Shown in pieces: positions 17,742 to 25,173 of a stretch of 64,000 nucleotides of DNA. This DNA comes from Dyella sp. M7H15-1 (lineage in GTDB: Bacteria > Pseudomonadota > Gammaproteobacteria > Xanthomonadales > Rhodanobacteraceae): assembly GCF_004114615.1 (NCBI RefSeq), contig NZ_CP035300.1, positions 2,852,001 through 2,916,000 of the forward strand. Direction: 5' to 3'. A program made the position numbers and the translations under genes. Within the stretch, counting starts at the first letter, position 1; every line of letters begins with the position of its first letter. The notes below the pieces were generated by a model that saw only the letters and a program-made list of their open reading frames with translations, ran no database searches and was not told where the DNA came from.

Positions 17742-18560
17742 TTACTGAAGATTGGATGTGTCGTTGACGTTGGTTTGCGCGGAATCGGCTCCACTGCTCA
17801 TCAGCAATTGCGCCAGTTTGCCTAGGTCATTCCAGCGGGAAGTGCTGGCCGACGCTGTTCGCGCAGTGGCTGTCATGGTTTTCGGCACGGACCATTCCTG
17901 ACCAACGCCGCCACCTTTCAGCCGGGTGTAATAAGCGAGCACTCGCTGCACATAGGCCTGCGTTTCCGGATACGGTGGTACGGTATTGCCGTTACGCAGC
18001 ACGGCATTTTCACCCGCATTGTAACCAGCGAGCACCAGATTGAGCTGCCCCCCGAAGCGTTGCTGCAGTGCTTGCAGATACGCAGCGCCGGCTTCGAGAT
18101 TTTCGCGTGGCTGATAGAGCTCCGTTTTACCGAAGCGTTGCGCCGTGGCAGGCATCAGCTGCATCAACCCCACGGCGCCCTTGCTCGACAGGGCGCGCTC
18201 GTTGTACGCAGACTCGACATGGATGACGGCGTGCATCAGCATGGGGTCAATGTTGTACTGTTTGGCGATATCAGCAATGAGCGGTGCATAGCGATGGGAG
18301 CCGGCGCTGAAGGGGGCCGTTGGAGCAGGCGCCTGCGATGGTGATTGTAGCGCTGCCGCGGCAGCTGCGGGCGGTGTCGGCAGGGATGCTGGCTGAAGCG
18401 CTGGCTGAGGCGCCGCGGGGGTCGGCTGAGCAGCCGTGGACGGGTCCGCCACGCGATACCAGACCAGGCCGTCAGCATGGGCCAATGGTACGAGGAGTAT
18501 GCCCAGCGCGACCGATGTAGCCAGCATCGCATGGCGAACGATGGTCCTAAGCTTCAGCAT
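17742..18560 (-). CDS. T3SS-associated lytic transglycosylase (SLT family)
   Basis: A 272-residue secreted protein with a signal peptide ending near LVPLAHA. A Pro/Ala/Gln-rich linker (about 41-85) precedes a lysozyme-like SLT domain (about 90-215). The catalytic Glu116 sits in HVESAYNERA, followed by GAVGLMQLMPATA and AGYNAGENAV, all diagnostic of this fold. Such enzymes open a local gap in peptidoglycan for needle-complex assembly. The gene overlaps sctU by 14 bp and precedes the kinase gene, tying it to this T3SS rather than to general wall turnover. Confidence 0.85.
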   Translation of the reverse strand: MLKLRTIVRHAMLATSVALGILLVPLAHADGLVWYRVADPSTAAQPTPAAPQPALQPASLPTPPAAAAAALQSPSQAPAPTAPFSAGSHRYAPLIADIAKQYNIDPMLMHAVIHVESAYNERALSSKGAVGLMQLMPATAQRFGKTELYQPRENLEAGAAYLQALQQRFGGQLNLVLAGYNAGENAVLRNGNTVPPYPETQAYVQRVLAYYTRLKGGGVGQEWSVPKTMTATARTASASTSRWNDLGKLAQLLMSSGADSAQTNVNDTSNLQ

Positions 18561-19620
18561 CGTCGTCTTCGCCTTCGTCTTGCTGCGCTAGTTGTTTCTG
18601 GATCATGCCCAGCACTTGCGCGACCGGTTCGAGCAAGGATTCCGGTATATAGTCGCCAGGCTGGGTATAACGGATAAGAGCGCGGGCAAGCGGGATATGC
18701 TCAACGACCGGAATGCCATGGGCTTCGGCCAGGGCCACAATATGCAGCGCGCGAGCACCGCGTCCGTACTCCAAGACCATCGGCAAAGGTGTTTCTTCCG
18801 CGGCATAGTGCAGACAGACGGCTATATGCGTGGGATTGCGCACCACCACCGACGATTTGGCCACTTTGCCGGCAAGGCTTCCGCTCTGCACCTCCCTATG
18901 CATTTCGCGGCGGCGGTGCTTGATTTCCGGGTTGCCTTCGGAATTCTTGTACTCCTGCTTGATATCCTCGCGCGACATCATCAACTGCTTCATCGTCTGG
19001 CGATGCTGCACGGCGTAGTCGGCGATGGAGAACACCGCCGTCACGGCAAGCAGTATCATCCACATCCATTGCGCCAATTGCACGCACACCGCCATGCCAG
19101 TGACGATCGGCGCTTGTGGCAGGTGAGCGAAGGAGGCAGCGTAGCGCTTGATGAGGTAGGCAAAGGTAAGGCCAAGCACGCTGACCTTGAAAAGCATCTT
19201 GACCAGATCGAACAGGCTTCGCATGGAAAACATGTTCTTGAGGTTGCTGATCGGATTGATTTTGTCGGCGGATACCTTCAATGCACCCGGTGCAAACAGA
19301 AAGCCGGTTTGCAACATGCCTATCAGGGTAATGGACACCACCAGAATGCCAGCCAGTGTGAAGATGAAATGCATCATCAGTAGGGCGATTCGGCCAGTAA
19401 TCTGGTTCATGGCCGTGTGCAGTGGCAGGTTCACGGCGTCGAGGGTGGCCGTTATGGTGTCCGTCAGTCCTTGCTGCAGCGACGGTCCAGTGGCGATGAG
19501 CCACAGCAAGATCACCCCGATCTGCACGGTGGCATTGATCTCTTGGCTCTTGGCGACCTGTCCTTTCTCGCGCGCGTCACGCAGCTTTTTCGCAGTGGGT
19601 TTTTCGGTCTTTTCGCTCAT
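18547..19620 (-). CDS. sctU: T3SS export switch protein SctU (YscU/SsaU)
   Basis: A 357-residue protein from ATG 19620 (MSEKTEKPTAKKLRDAREKG, the standard family start). The frame continues upstream inside sctT but without family similarity. It has four hydrophobic segments in the N-terminal half and a cytoplasmic C-terminal domain with the self-cleaving motif NPTH (262-265) in VVVRNPTHIAVCL. Cleavage between Asn and Pro switches substrate specificity. The gene overlaps sctT by 4 bp. Confidence 0.95.
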   Translation of the reverse strand: MSEKTEKPTAKKLRDAREKGQVAKSQEINATVQIGVILLWLIATGPSLQQGLTDTITATLDAVNLPLHTAMNQITGRIALLMMHFIFTLAGILVVSITLIGMLQTGFLFAPGALKVSADKINPISNLKNMFSMRSLFDLVKMLFKVSVLGLTFAYLIKRYAASFAHLPQAPIVTGMAVCVQLAQWMWMILLAVTAVFSIADYAVQHRQTMKQLMMSREDIKQEYKNSEGNPEIKHRRREMHREVQSGSLAGKVAKSSVVVRNPTHIAVCLHYAAEETPLPMVLEYGRGARALHIVALAEAHGIPVVEHIPLARALIRYTQPGDYIPESLLEPVAQVLGMIQKQLAQQDEGEDDDAEA

Positions 19621-20396
19621 CGGCTGGGCTCTAAAAAGCGTATGATGCCGCCGTCGAAATGCGCCAGCCGATGGGTAATGTTGGAAAAGCCGAACTGCAT
19701 GCCGATGATCAGCATCAGCACGGTGACCGCGCTCTTGATCGGCATCGACAGTAAAAACACGTTGAGCTGCGACACGGAACGATTGATCAGACCTAGCGCA
19801 AGGTCCACCAGTACGATCATCACTAGCGCTGGCATGGCGAAGCCCAGCGCCAGGGTGTAGAGCGTCTGCCACTCACTGGACAGGAACGGCACGAATTGTT
19901 TGCTCCAATGCCAGCCCGCACCGGGCGGTAACTGCACATAGGATTGGTACAGCGCGCTCAGCAGCGCATGAAAGCCGCCTAACAGGAAGAACATGACGAT
20001 CGTAAGATGCGAAAACAGCGCACCCAGCGGCGACGATTGTCCGCCGAGTAGCGGATTGAGCACGCCTGCCATCGAGGCGCCACGCAGGGTGTCCAGTGCG
20101 AAACCCGCGGCGTCGACGGCCCAGAACGGGATGGCTGCCGAAAAGCCGAGCAGTACGCCGATGCCTAGCTCGCGCGTCAAGATCATGATGTAGGCCCCGC
20201 TGGAAACCATCGGGTTGGGGATATCCATCGTCGCCAACAAGGGCAGCACCGGAATGGTGGCGACGAGTGCCAAGGCGTTGCGTGCCAGCGTTCCTCCGAG
20301 CGTGGACGAAGAAAACGCGGGTACCAGCAACATGGCGCCGAGTGGGCGCATCATCGCTATGCCCAAGAGCGGCCACCAACGGTTAAGTTCCTCCAC
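19617..20396 (-). CDS. sctT: T3SS export apparatus protein SctT (YscT/SsaT)
   Basis: A multi-pass inner-membrane protein. The open frame reaches 20480, but that part lies inside sctS. A GTG at 20396, immediately after the sctS stop, gives 259 residues (VEELNRWWPLLGIAMMRPLG), the family's usual length, and was chosen. Clear family segments include PFWAVDAAGFALDTLRGASMA, LPPGAGWHW and ALGLINRSVSQLNVFLLSMP, closely patterned on SPI-2 SsaT. With SctR and SctS it builds the export pore. Confidence 0.92.
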   Translation of the reverse strand: MEELNRWWPLLGIAMMRPLGAMLLVPAFSSSTLGGTLARNALALVATIPVLPLLATMDIPNPMVSSGAYIMILTRELGIGVLLGFSAAIPFWAVDAAGFALDTLRGASMAGVLNPLLGGQSSPLGALFSHLTIVMFFLLGGFHALLSALYQSYVQLPPGAGWHWSKQFVPFLSSEWQTLYTLALGFAMPALVMIVLVDLALGLINRSVSQLNVFLLSMPIKSAVTVLMLIIGMQFGFSNITHRLAHFDGGIIRFLEPSR

Positions 20397-20397
20397 T

Positions 20398-20667
20398 TCA
20401 GCTGCCCATCTGCGAAATAAGGTCGAAGCTTTGGTTCGTGTAGCGAAGCAACATACCGCCCATCCAGTGATAAGTCGCAACCAGCGTGATACATGCGGCT
20501 ACCAGCTTGAGCAGGAACGGCACGGTCTGATCCTGCACCTGGGTCAACGCCTGTACTAGGCTGACCAGCAGACCAACGACCGATGCGACCACCACGATCG
20601 GCAGCGACAACAGCAGCACCAGCCACAACAGCTCGCTGGCAAGATGGATGATGAGAGCCTCGCCCAT
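20398..20667 (-). CDS. sctS: T3SS export apparatus protein SctS
   Basis: An 89-residue protein with two hydrophobic helices (about 12-36 and 50-72) separated by LVQALTQVQDQTVPF, the conserved loop of the FliQ/SctS family. It lies 10 bp after sctR and abuts the sctT start. Length and sequence pattern leave little doubt. SctS wraps around SctR/SctT in the export gate. Confidence 0.93.
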   Translation of the reverse strand: MGEALIIHLASELLWLVLLLSLPIVVVASVVGLLVSLVQALTQVQDQTVPFLLKLVAACITLVATYHWMGGMLLRYTNQSFDLISQMGS

Positions 20668-20677
20668 GTCGCGCTCC

Positions 20678-21325
20678 TCAGTGGTAGGACAGCAATAGCT
20701 GCCCCAGCAGACGGTCCCAGCCGCTGATCAGCACAAACACCAGCAGCTTGAAAGGCATCGAGATGGTCATCGGCGACACCATCATCATGCCCATCGCCAG
20801 CAGTATGTTCGACACAATCAGGTCGATGGCGATAAAGGGCAGAAACAGCAGCAACCCGATCTTGAATGCTTCGACCAGTTGACTGACAGCAAAGGCGGGC
20901 ATCAGCATCAGCAAGGAATCGTCGCTGATGCGGTCGCGGTCGCTGGCAGGCCAGTTCTTTTGTGCGACATCGCGGAAAAAGCGGATCTGCGCCGGCGCGG
21001 TGTGCTTTTTCAGGAACTCCCGGTACGGGTCGAGCGTATTGTCGTTGAGTCGCGCAAGGATGCTGGCGTCAGCCGTAGTCGGTGCAGCTTGAAGCTTGTC
21101 CTGCACCGACATCGCCACTGGCGCCATGATAAAAAGGGAAAGAATCAGCGCCAGCCCATAAAGCGCGATATTCGGCGGAATCTGCTGGATGCCGAGCGCA
21201 TTGCGCAGCAGTGAAAACACGATGCTGATCTTAAGGAACGAGGTTCCAATCACAATCAGTAGCGGAAGCAGTGACAGAATGACGAGCAGGGGGATGATCT
21301 GGGCAGGTTGGTAGGCCGATGCCAT
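20678..21325 (-). CDS. sctR: T3SS export apparatus protein SctR
   Basis: A 215-residue FliP/SctR family protein. N-terminal TM segments contain the signature VIGTSFLKISIVFSLLRNALG and IPPNIALYGLALILSLF. A periplasmic loop is followed by LMLMPAFAVSQLVEAFKIG and ASNILLA-like MGMMMVSPM. No cleaved signal is obvious, as usual for SctR. It is the first gene of the leftward sctRSTU-transglycosylase-kinase operon. Its promoter would lie in the region upstream of 21325 that also holds the palindromic boxes at 21497-21545. Confidence 0.94.
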   Translation of the reverse strand: MASAYQPAQIIPLLVILSLLPLLIVIGTSFLKISIVFSLLRNALGIQQIPPNIALYGLALILSLFIMAPVAMSVQDKLQAAPTTADASILARLNDNTLDPYREFLKKHTAPAQIRFFRDVAQKNWPASDRDRISDDSLLMLMPAFAVSQLVEAFKIGLLLFLPFIAIDLIVSNILLAMGMMMVSPMTISMPFKLLVFVLISGWDRLLGQLLLSYH

Positions 21326-21496
21326 AGCCTATATCTCAGAGTGAGGAAGTAGCTCTATTGTCAGCATCGATCCATGGTGAGCCCATCCGGTCTACACCTT
21401 AACAGGCGGTTGAGAAAGGTGTCTTCGCTGGCAGGCAATAGATCACTCAGGTGTTTACCCGATGCCAGGCCATTCGCTATAGAGTCATAGTGCGTG

Positions 21497-21545
21497 CACT
21501 TACATGGCGCATGTAAGTGTTGCTTATTCACGTAAGTGTACTTAC
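21497..21545. promoter_or_regulatory. Double palindrome with four GTAAGT half-sites, putative operator
   Basis: CACTTACAT (21497-21505) and ATGTAAGTG (21511-21519) form a perfect 9-bp inverted repeat around GGCGC. Downstream, GTAAGT (21532-21537) and ACTTAC (21540-21545) form a second palindrome with a 2-bp spacer. All four arms share GTAAGT. The block sits 53 bp before the pentapeptide-repeat gene and about 170 bp upstream of divergent sctR. It is a strong candidate binding site for a dimeric regulator, possibly the adjacent SsrB-like protein (inference). No clear sigma-70 promoter was identified around it. Confidence 0.6.
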
Positions 21546-21597
21546 TCAGCACACTTTGCATGATCTTGAATTTAATAAAGGGTCAAAGAGAGTCAAG

Positions 21598-23406
21598 ATG
21601 GAAATCTCAGGTAGTACGGGCTCATACAGCAGAATGGTCCAAGATGGTCAGAATAATCAATCCGTATCGCGCGAAGAAGCGCGGAAGATATTTTCGGATA
21701 TTAGTAGCGATGATTCTAATTCGAATTCGCGTTTAGATGGATTAAAAGCCCTTGCATTGATGGATGATAGGTTTCTAAAGGAAACCTACATAGCAAAGAT
21801 CAACCGCCTGTCTTGTGAACAAAAGCAGCTTCTTCCGATTCCTGAACTTATCCAAGAAATGACTAAGCATGACCCGGAGAGTGAAAGGCACCAGAAGATG
21901 GTTGATTTTGTGAACCATCTCGATCTGACTGGCGTGACTTTCGAAAACACCAATTTTAGCGGATTGTTCATAAAGGGACTTAAGCTTTCCAATATTCGCC
22001 TGACGAATCCAGACTTTCATGGCGCAAAGCTATCTGAATGTCAATTTCAAAATGTTGTGATGGATAACGCAAACTTTCAAGACACACGGCTATCTGAATG
22101 TCAATTTCAGAATGTTGTGATGGATAAGGCAAATTTTCTTTGTGCCAGTCTCACCAACACCCACATGATAGATAGCTCTTTATTGAATGCGAACATGCAG
22201 TATACAATACAGAGCAATAACACATACGAGTGCTGCCCTATGGAGGGCACAGATTTTGGCAGATCCATTTTCACGGACGTAGATTTAGCATCATCCCAAA
22301 TTGAGGGTTGTGACTTTGAATATGTTCGATGTCATGGCAATGTGAAGTTGCCGCCGGATATAGGCCTTACAACTCAAGACGCAGTAATAGACCTCACATC
22401 TCTAGAGGACTTAATGGACATGGCATTGACGGATGATGGGGATCAAAAGCAAGCCTGTATAGCAGGTATCAACAACCTATCTTGTGAACAAAAGCACCTT
22501 CTTCCGATTCCCGAACTTATCCAAAAATTGGCTTCGTATGACCCGGATAGTCCAGAGTGCCAGAAGATAGTTGATTTTGTGAACAGTCTTGACCTGACTG
22601 GTGTGACTTTCGAAAACGCCGATTTTAGCGAATTGTTCATAAAGGACCTTAAGCTTTCCAATGTCTGCCTGACAAATTCAGACTTTCATAACGCAACACT
22701 AATTGATTGTGAATTTAATAATGTTGTGATGGATTATGTGGACTTTAATGGCGCAGAGCTAACTCATTGTGAATTCCAGGATGTTTCGATGAATTATGCA
22801 GACTTTAATATGGCTGCTCTCACCAAGATCCACATGGAGGATTGCTTTTTATTCAGTGCGAACATGTGTGAGACACAGCAGGAAAATAACATATACAAGC
22901 GTTGCGATATGCGTGGCACAAATTTTTCCGATTCCATTTTCGTAGACGGAGATTTATCATTATCCCCCCGTACTGCGGGATGTAACTTTCAAGGCGTTCG
23001 ATTTTGGGGTGACGTGAAGCTTCCTCCGCCATCAAGAACCCGCGAGGAACAGTTTGCGGATATAGAAAATTCCAAAGAATCTGACATGGTCGAGAAACCA
23101 AGTTACGAAGTCCATTCCTTCGTTAATCGCCAAAAGGCTGTCACGGGTGAAGAATCAGACTTCGAGTCAGACTTCGAGTCAGACTTCGAGTCAGACCGTG
23201 AGTTAGGCCGTGAGTTAGGCCGTGAGTCAGACCGTGAGTCGGGCCGTGAGTCAGGCCGTGAGAGGAATACGGCCAAATCGGTTTCTTTTGCTTCGACGGG
23301 CTCATACCTGAAGCTCGACGTAGATAGCGAGGGCGCCACCGTGAAGGGGCAAGAGGCAAATATATCGATAAGTAACGAAGACAAGCATGGAAAAGCGCTG
23401 TCGTAA
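21598..23406 (+). CDS. Duplicated pentapeptide-repeat protein, candidate T3SS effector
   Basis: A 602-residue protein from ATG 21598 (MEISGSTGSYSRM, Ser/Gly-rich start like many T3SS substrates). The frame extends upstream through the operator-like region, so the internal ATG was preferred. Two homologous modules (about 50-253 and 272-476) each begin with a helical CEQK-LLPIPELIQ segment and continue with pentapeptide-like repeats (DLTGVTFEN, LKLSN, LTN-DFH). Residues 519-556 are a charged tetrapeptide repeat (ESDF, then ELGR/ESGR). It lacks a signal peptide and is AT-rich relative to the flanks. It sits next to sctR. SPI-2 effectors PipB/PipB2 also carry pentapeptide repeats. Effector status is inference. 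Confidence 0.72.
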   Translation: MEISGSTGSYSRMVQDGQNNQSVSREEARKIFSDISSDDSNSNSRLDGLKALALMDDRFLKETYIAKINRLSCEQKQLLPIPELIQEMTKHDPESERHQKMVDFVNHLDLTGVTFENTNFSGLFIKGLKLSNIRLTNPDFHGAKLSECQFQNVVMDNANFQDTRLSECQFQNVVMDKANFLCASLTNTHMIDSSLLNANMQYTIQSNNTYECCPMEGTDFGRSIFTDVDLASSQIEGCDFEYVRCHGNVKLPPDIGLTTQDAVIDLTSLEDLMDMALTDDGDQKQACIAGINNLSCEQKHLLPIPELIQKLASYDPDSPECQKIVDFVNSLDLTGVTFENADFSELFIKDLKLSNVCLTNSDFHNATLIDCEFNNVVMDYVDFNGAELTHCEFQDVSMNYADFNMAALTKIHMEDCFLFSANMCETQQENNIYKRCDMRGTNFSDSIFVDGDLSLSPRTAGCNFQGVRFWGDVKLPPPSRTREEQFADIENSKESDMVEKPSYEVHSFVNRQKAVTGEESDFESDFESDFESDRELGRELGRESDRESGRESGRERNTAKSVSFASTGSYLKLDVDSEGATVKGQEANISISNEDKHGKALS

Positions 23407-23637
23407 GTGCGAAAGTAGCGACACAGTATGCATGTCAGTGTTTGAGCCATCCATACGCGCTCCATTCTTTGCTCAATGATTCATGATTCGTTGTGAGGTT
23501 CAGTTTCCGTCGCAGCCATTGCAGCGGGAGCGGGCGACGCTGAAGGCTGATCTTGCCCGGAATTGAATCGCTTATGGCAACGCTGAAAAGTGCCTGCAAG
23601 TAGCAAAATAAGCCTTCCTCCACCCGTGCCTGGCTTA
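23407..23637. other. Non-coding gap after the pentapeptide gene
   Basis: No supported gene is seen. GGCGACGCTGAA and GGCAACGCTGAAAAGTG at about 23534 and 23576 resemble each other and the sequence at 14941, and may be decayed insertion-sequence ends. This fits the IS5-like coding remnant that starts at 23638. Confidence 0.35.
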
Positions 23638-23706
23638 TGAAACAGCAAGCGCTATCGATGGGTGTTGATCAGGCGGCGGCATTCGAAAAATGCCGCCGCC
23701 TGATCT
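23638..23706 (+). pseudogene. Possible IS5-type transposase N-terminus, remnant
   Basis: A short frame starting at 23638 encodes MKQQALSMGVDQAAAFEK, resembling the N-terminus of IS5-group transposases (MKQQTLAMAADQ type), then hits a stop after about 22 codons. The rest of the element is absent. The 3' part coincides with a perfect 17-bp inverted repeat (23667-23683 and 23689-23705, 5-nt loop). The remnant lies between the pentapeptide gene and a DUF3011 gene. The match is short, so the call is tentative. Confidence 0.35.
23667..23705. terminator. Perfect 17-bp GC-rich hairpin
   Basis: GATCAGGCGGCGGCATT pairs perfectly with its complement after the loop CGAAA. It lies between the rightward pentapeptide gene and the leftward DUF3011 gene, so it could terminate both. 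Only a weak T-rich tail is present on either side. It could also be a palindrome created when the IS-like element decayed. Confidence 0.45.
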
Positions 23707-23766
23707 TGTGAGATGTGTTCTTGGAAACGATAGAGCGACTCGTGCCGCGGGCAGAGCTATCCTCCG

Positions 23767-24315
23767 TTACCAACGGCGGTCGATGACAAAATCTGCGCGG
23801 CAGCCGCGATCCACCCAGATGCCGTCGTGCGACCAACCCCAGCTTCGGCCTTGCCGGCAATCTGCACTGGAGCGTTGGTTGACCATGCGGACCGAATCAT
23901 CGCGGTGCAGCTCCACCGGACAAAATTGGCGATTGCCGCCGTGGCTTTCGCAACGCACTTGTCCCTGTCGTGACGGATGGTCCCAACCAGGCCTGCCCCA
24001 ATCAGACCCCCTGTCTCCGTAGGAGGGGCGGTCGTATGCCGGGGCGAATTGCCCCCGACAACCGTTATTCACCCAGATGCTGTGGTGATCGAATCCCCAT
24101 GTCTGGTCTCGTACGCAGCGCACCCTGGATTCTTGTTGTACCAGCACTGCATCGCGCCAGGGTACTTGGCAGCGGGCGAAGTCGCCGCCATTGCTGGCGC
24201 AATACGCACCTTGTGACCCTTGCTGTGCATGTAGCGGCGTCGTGGTCGTCAACAAACCGAATCCAACGGCCAAGGTAGCCACTCCGCTTGTTAAAAACTT
24301 TCCGATCACACTCAT
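23767..24315 (-). CDS. Secreted DUF3011-repeat protein
   Basis: A 182-residue exported protein from ATG 24315 (MSVIGKFLTSGVATLAVG), chosen because AAGGGGG lies just upstream and a signal peptide ending LHAQQ follows; the frame is open further upstream. The mature part has two related Cys/Trp-rich units: one with CVRDQTWGFDHHSIWVNNGC, and one with CRQGRSWGWSHDGIWVDRGC. These are typical of DUF3011, a family of secreted proteins common in Xanthomonadaceae with unknown function. The paired cysteines suggest disulfides in the periplasm or outside. No operon partner is seen. Confidence 0.75.
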   Translation of the reverse strand: MSVIGKFLTSGVATLAVGFGLLTTTTPLHAQQGSQGAYCASNGGDFARCQVPWRDAVLVQQESRVRCVRDQTWGFDHHSIWVNNGCRGQFAPAYDRPSYGDRGSDWGRPGWDHPSRQGQVRCESHGGNRQFCPVELHRDDSVRMVNQRSSADCRQGRSWGWSHDGIWVDRGCRADFVIDRRW

Positions 24316-24617
24316 AAATACCCCCTTTTTGAGATAGGCAAAAATATTTCGATAGGGACGATAGTCGTATCGCTGCAACAAGTCATCAGCTTCGAATGGG
24401 GGAGTGAAAGCAGCAGTTCATATTGAGCCGGTTCAAGCCAAGATGATTGTCCTGCAACACGCTGGTCCTGTAACACTCTGATAACACGGCAGGGATAAGG
24501 CGATCTTATCTGTCATATAGGCAACATGAAGTGGCCTGATCGTAGTAAGCGGCGTACCCTCCCCGCTGAAACAAGCGTGCGTTACTTGTGAGACACCACA
24601 CTAGGTAAAGGAGGAAC
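24316..24617. other. Divergent intergenic region
   Basis: About 300 bp separate the leftward DUF3011 gene and the rightward sulfur-type operon. It must hold both promoters. No convincing palindrome or -35/-10 pair could be fixed by eye. A strong Shine-Dalgarno AAAGGAGG lies just before 24618. Confidence 0.4.
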
Positions 24618-25157
24618 ATGAAACGTTCGAATCTGTTGTTGCCATGTATCGTTGGCCTGCTTGCTAGTGGCGCAGCCACTGCACAGAACGCCCCGCAGAT
24701 TATTACCGCCGCCGGCGCCTACCATCCGCTGCCGCAGGCGGCTTATCAGCCTGATCGCAACGCTACTTACAAGGTGGTGTTTTCACTGACCAAGGCGAGC
24801 GACAAGCCGGACCAGATCAATCCTGGCATCGAACGCGTGGCTCGCACGGTGAATCTTTATACTGTTGCGGGTGTGCCGCTTGATCATCTGAAGTTCGTGG
24901 CGGTGGCGTATGGCCCGGCCACGAGCTTGGTGCTGGATGACGAGCACTACAGGGCGCAGTTCGGCACGGCCAACCCTAATCTCGCGGTGATCAGCCAGCT
25001 TCGCAAGGCGGGCATCGATGTAGCCGTGTGCGGTCAGGCGATGGCGGAGCATCATTATGCGAATGAGTGGGCATTTAAGGATGTCACACTCAGTCTGTCC
25101 GCACTGACCACCATCACCGAGCTGGAGCAGAAGGGTTATGCCCTGATGCCGCTTTAA
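24618..25157 (+). CDS. Exported DsrE-like protein
   Basis: A 179-residue protein with a signal peptide ending ATAQ and a strong ribosome site (AAAGGAGG) before its ATG. The mature part has the DsrE/DsrF-like alpha/beta pattern: YKVVFSLTKASDKPDQINPG, LKFVAVAYGPAT, and LRKAGIDVAVCGQAMAEHH with a single conserved-type Cys. DsrE-fold proteins often handle sulfur in relay reactions. It is the first gene of a four-gene operon with a solute-binding protein and two c-type cytochromes, so a periplasmic sulfur-compound role is plausible (inference). Confidence 0.7.
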   Translation: MKRSNLLLPCIVGLLASGAATAQNAPQIITAAGAYHPLPQAAYQPDRNATYKVVFSLTKASDKPDQINPGIERVARTVNLYTVAGVPLDHLKFVAVAYGPATSLVLDDEHYRAQFGTANPNLAVISQLRKAGIDVAVCGQAMAEHHYANEWAFKDVTLSLSALTTITELEQKGYALMPL

Positions 25158-25173
25158 GACAGGGAAGTGAAAC

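Noticed and set aside
23103-23465. Minus-strand frame with SRPDSRSDSR repeats
   Set aside because: It is the antisense reading of the tetrapeptide-repeat tail of the pentapeptide protein.
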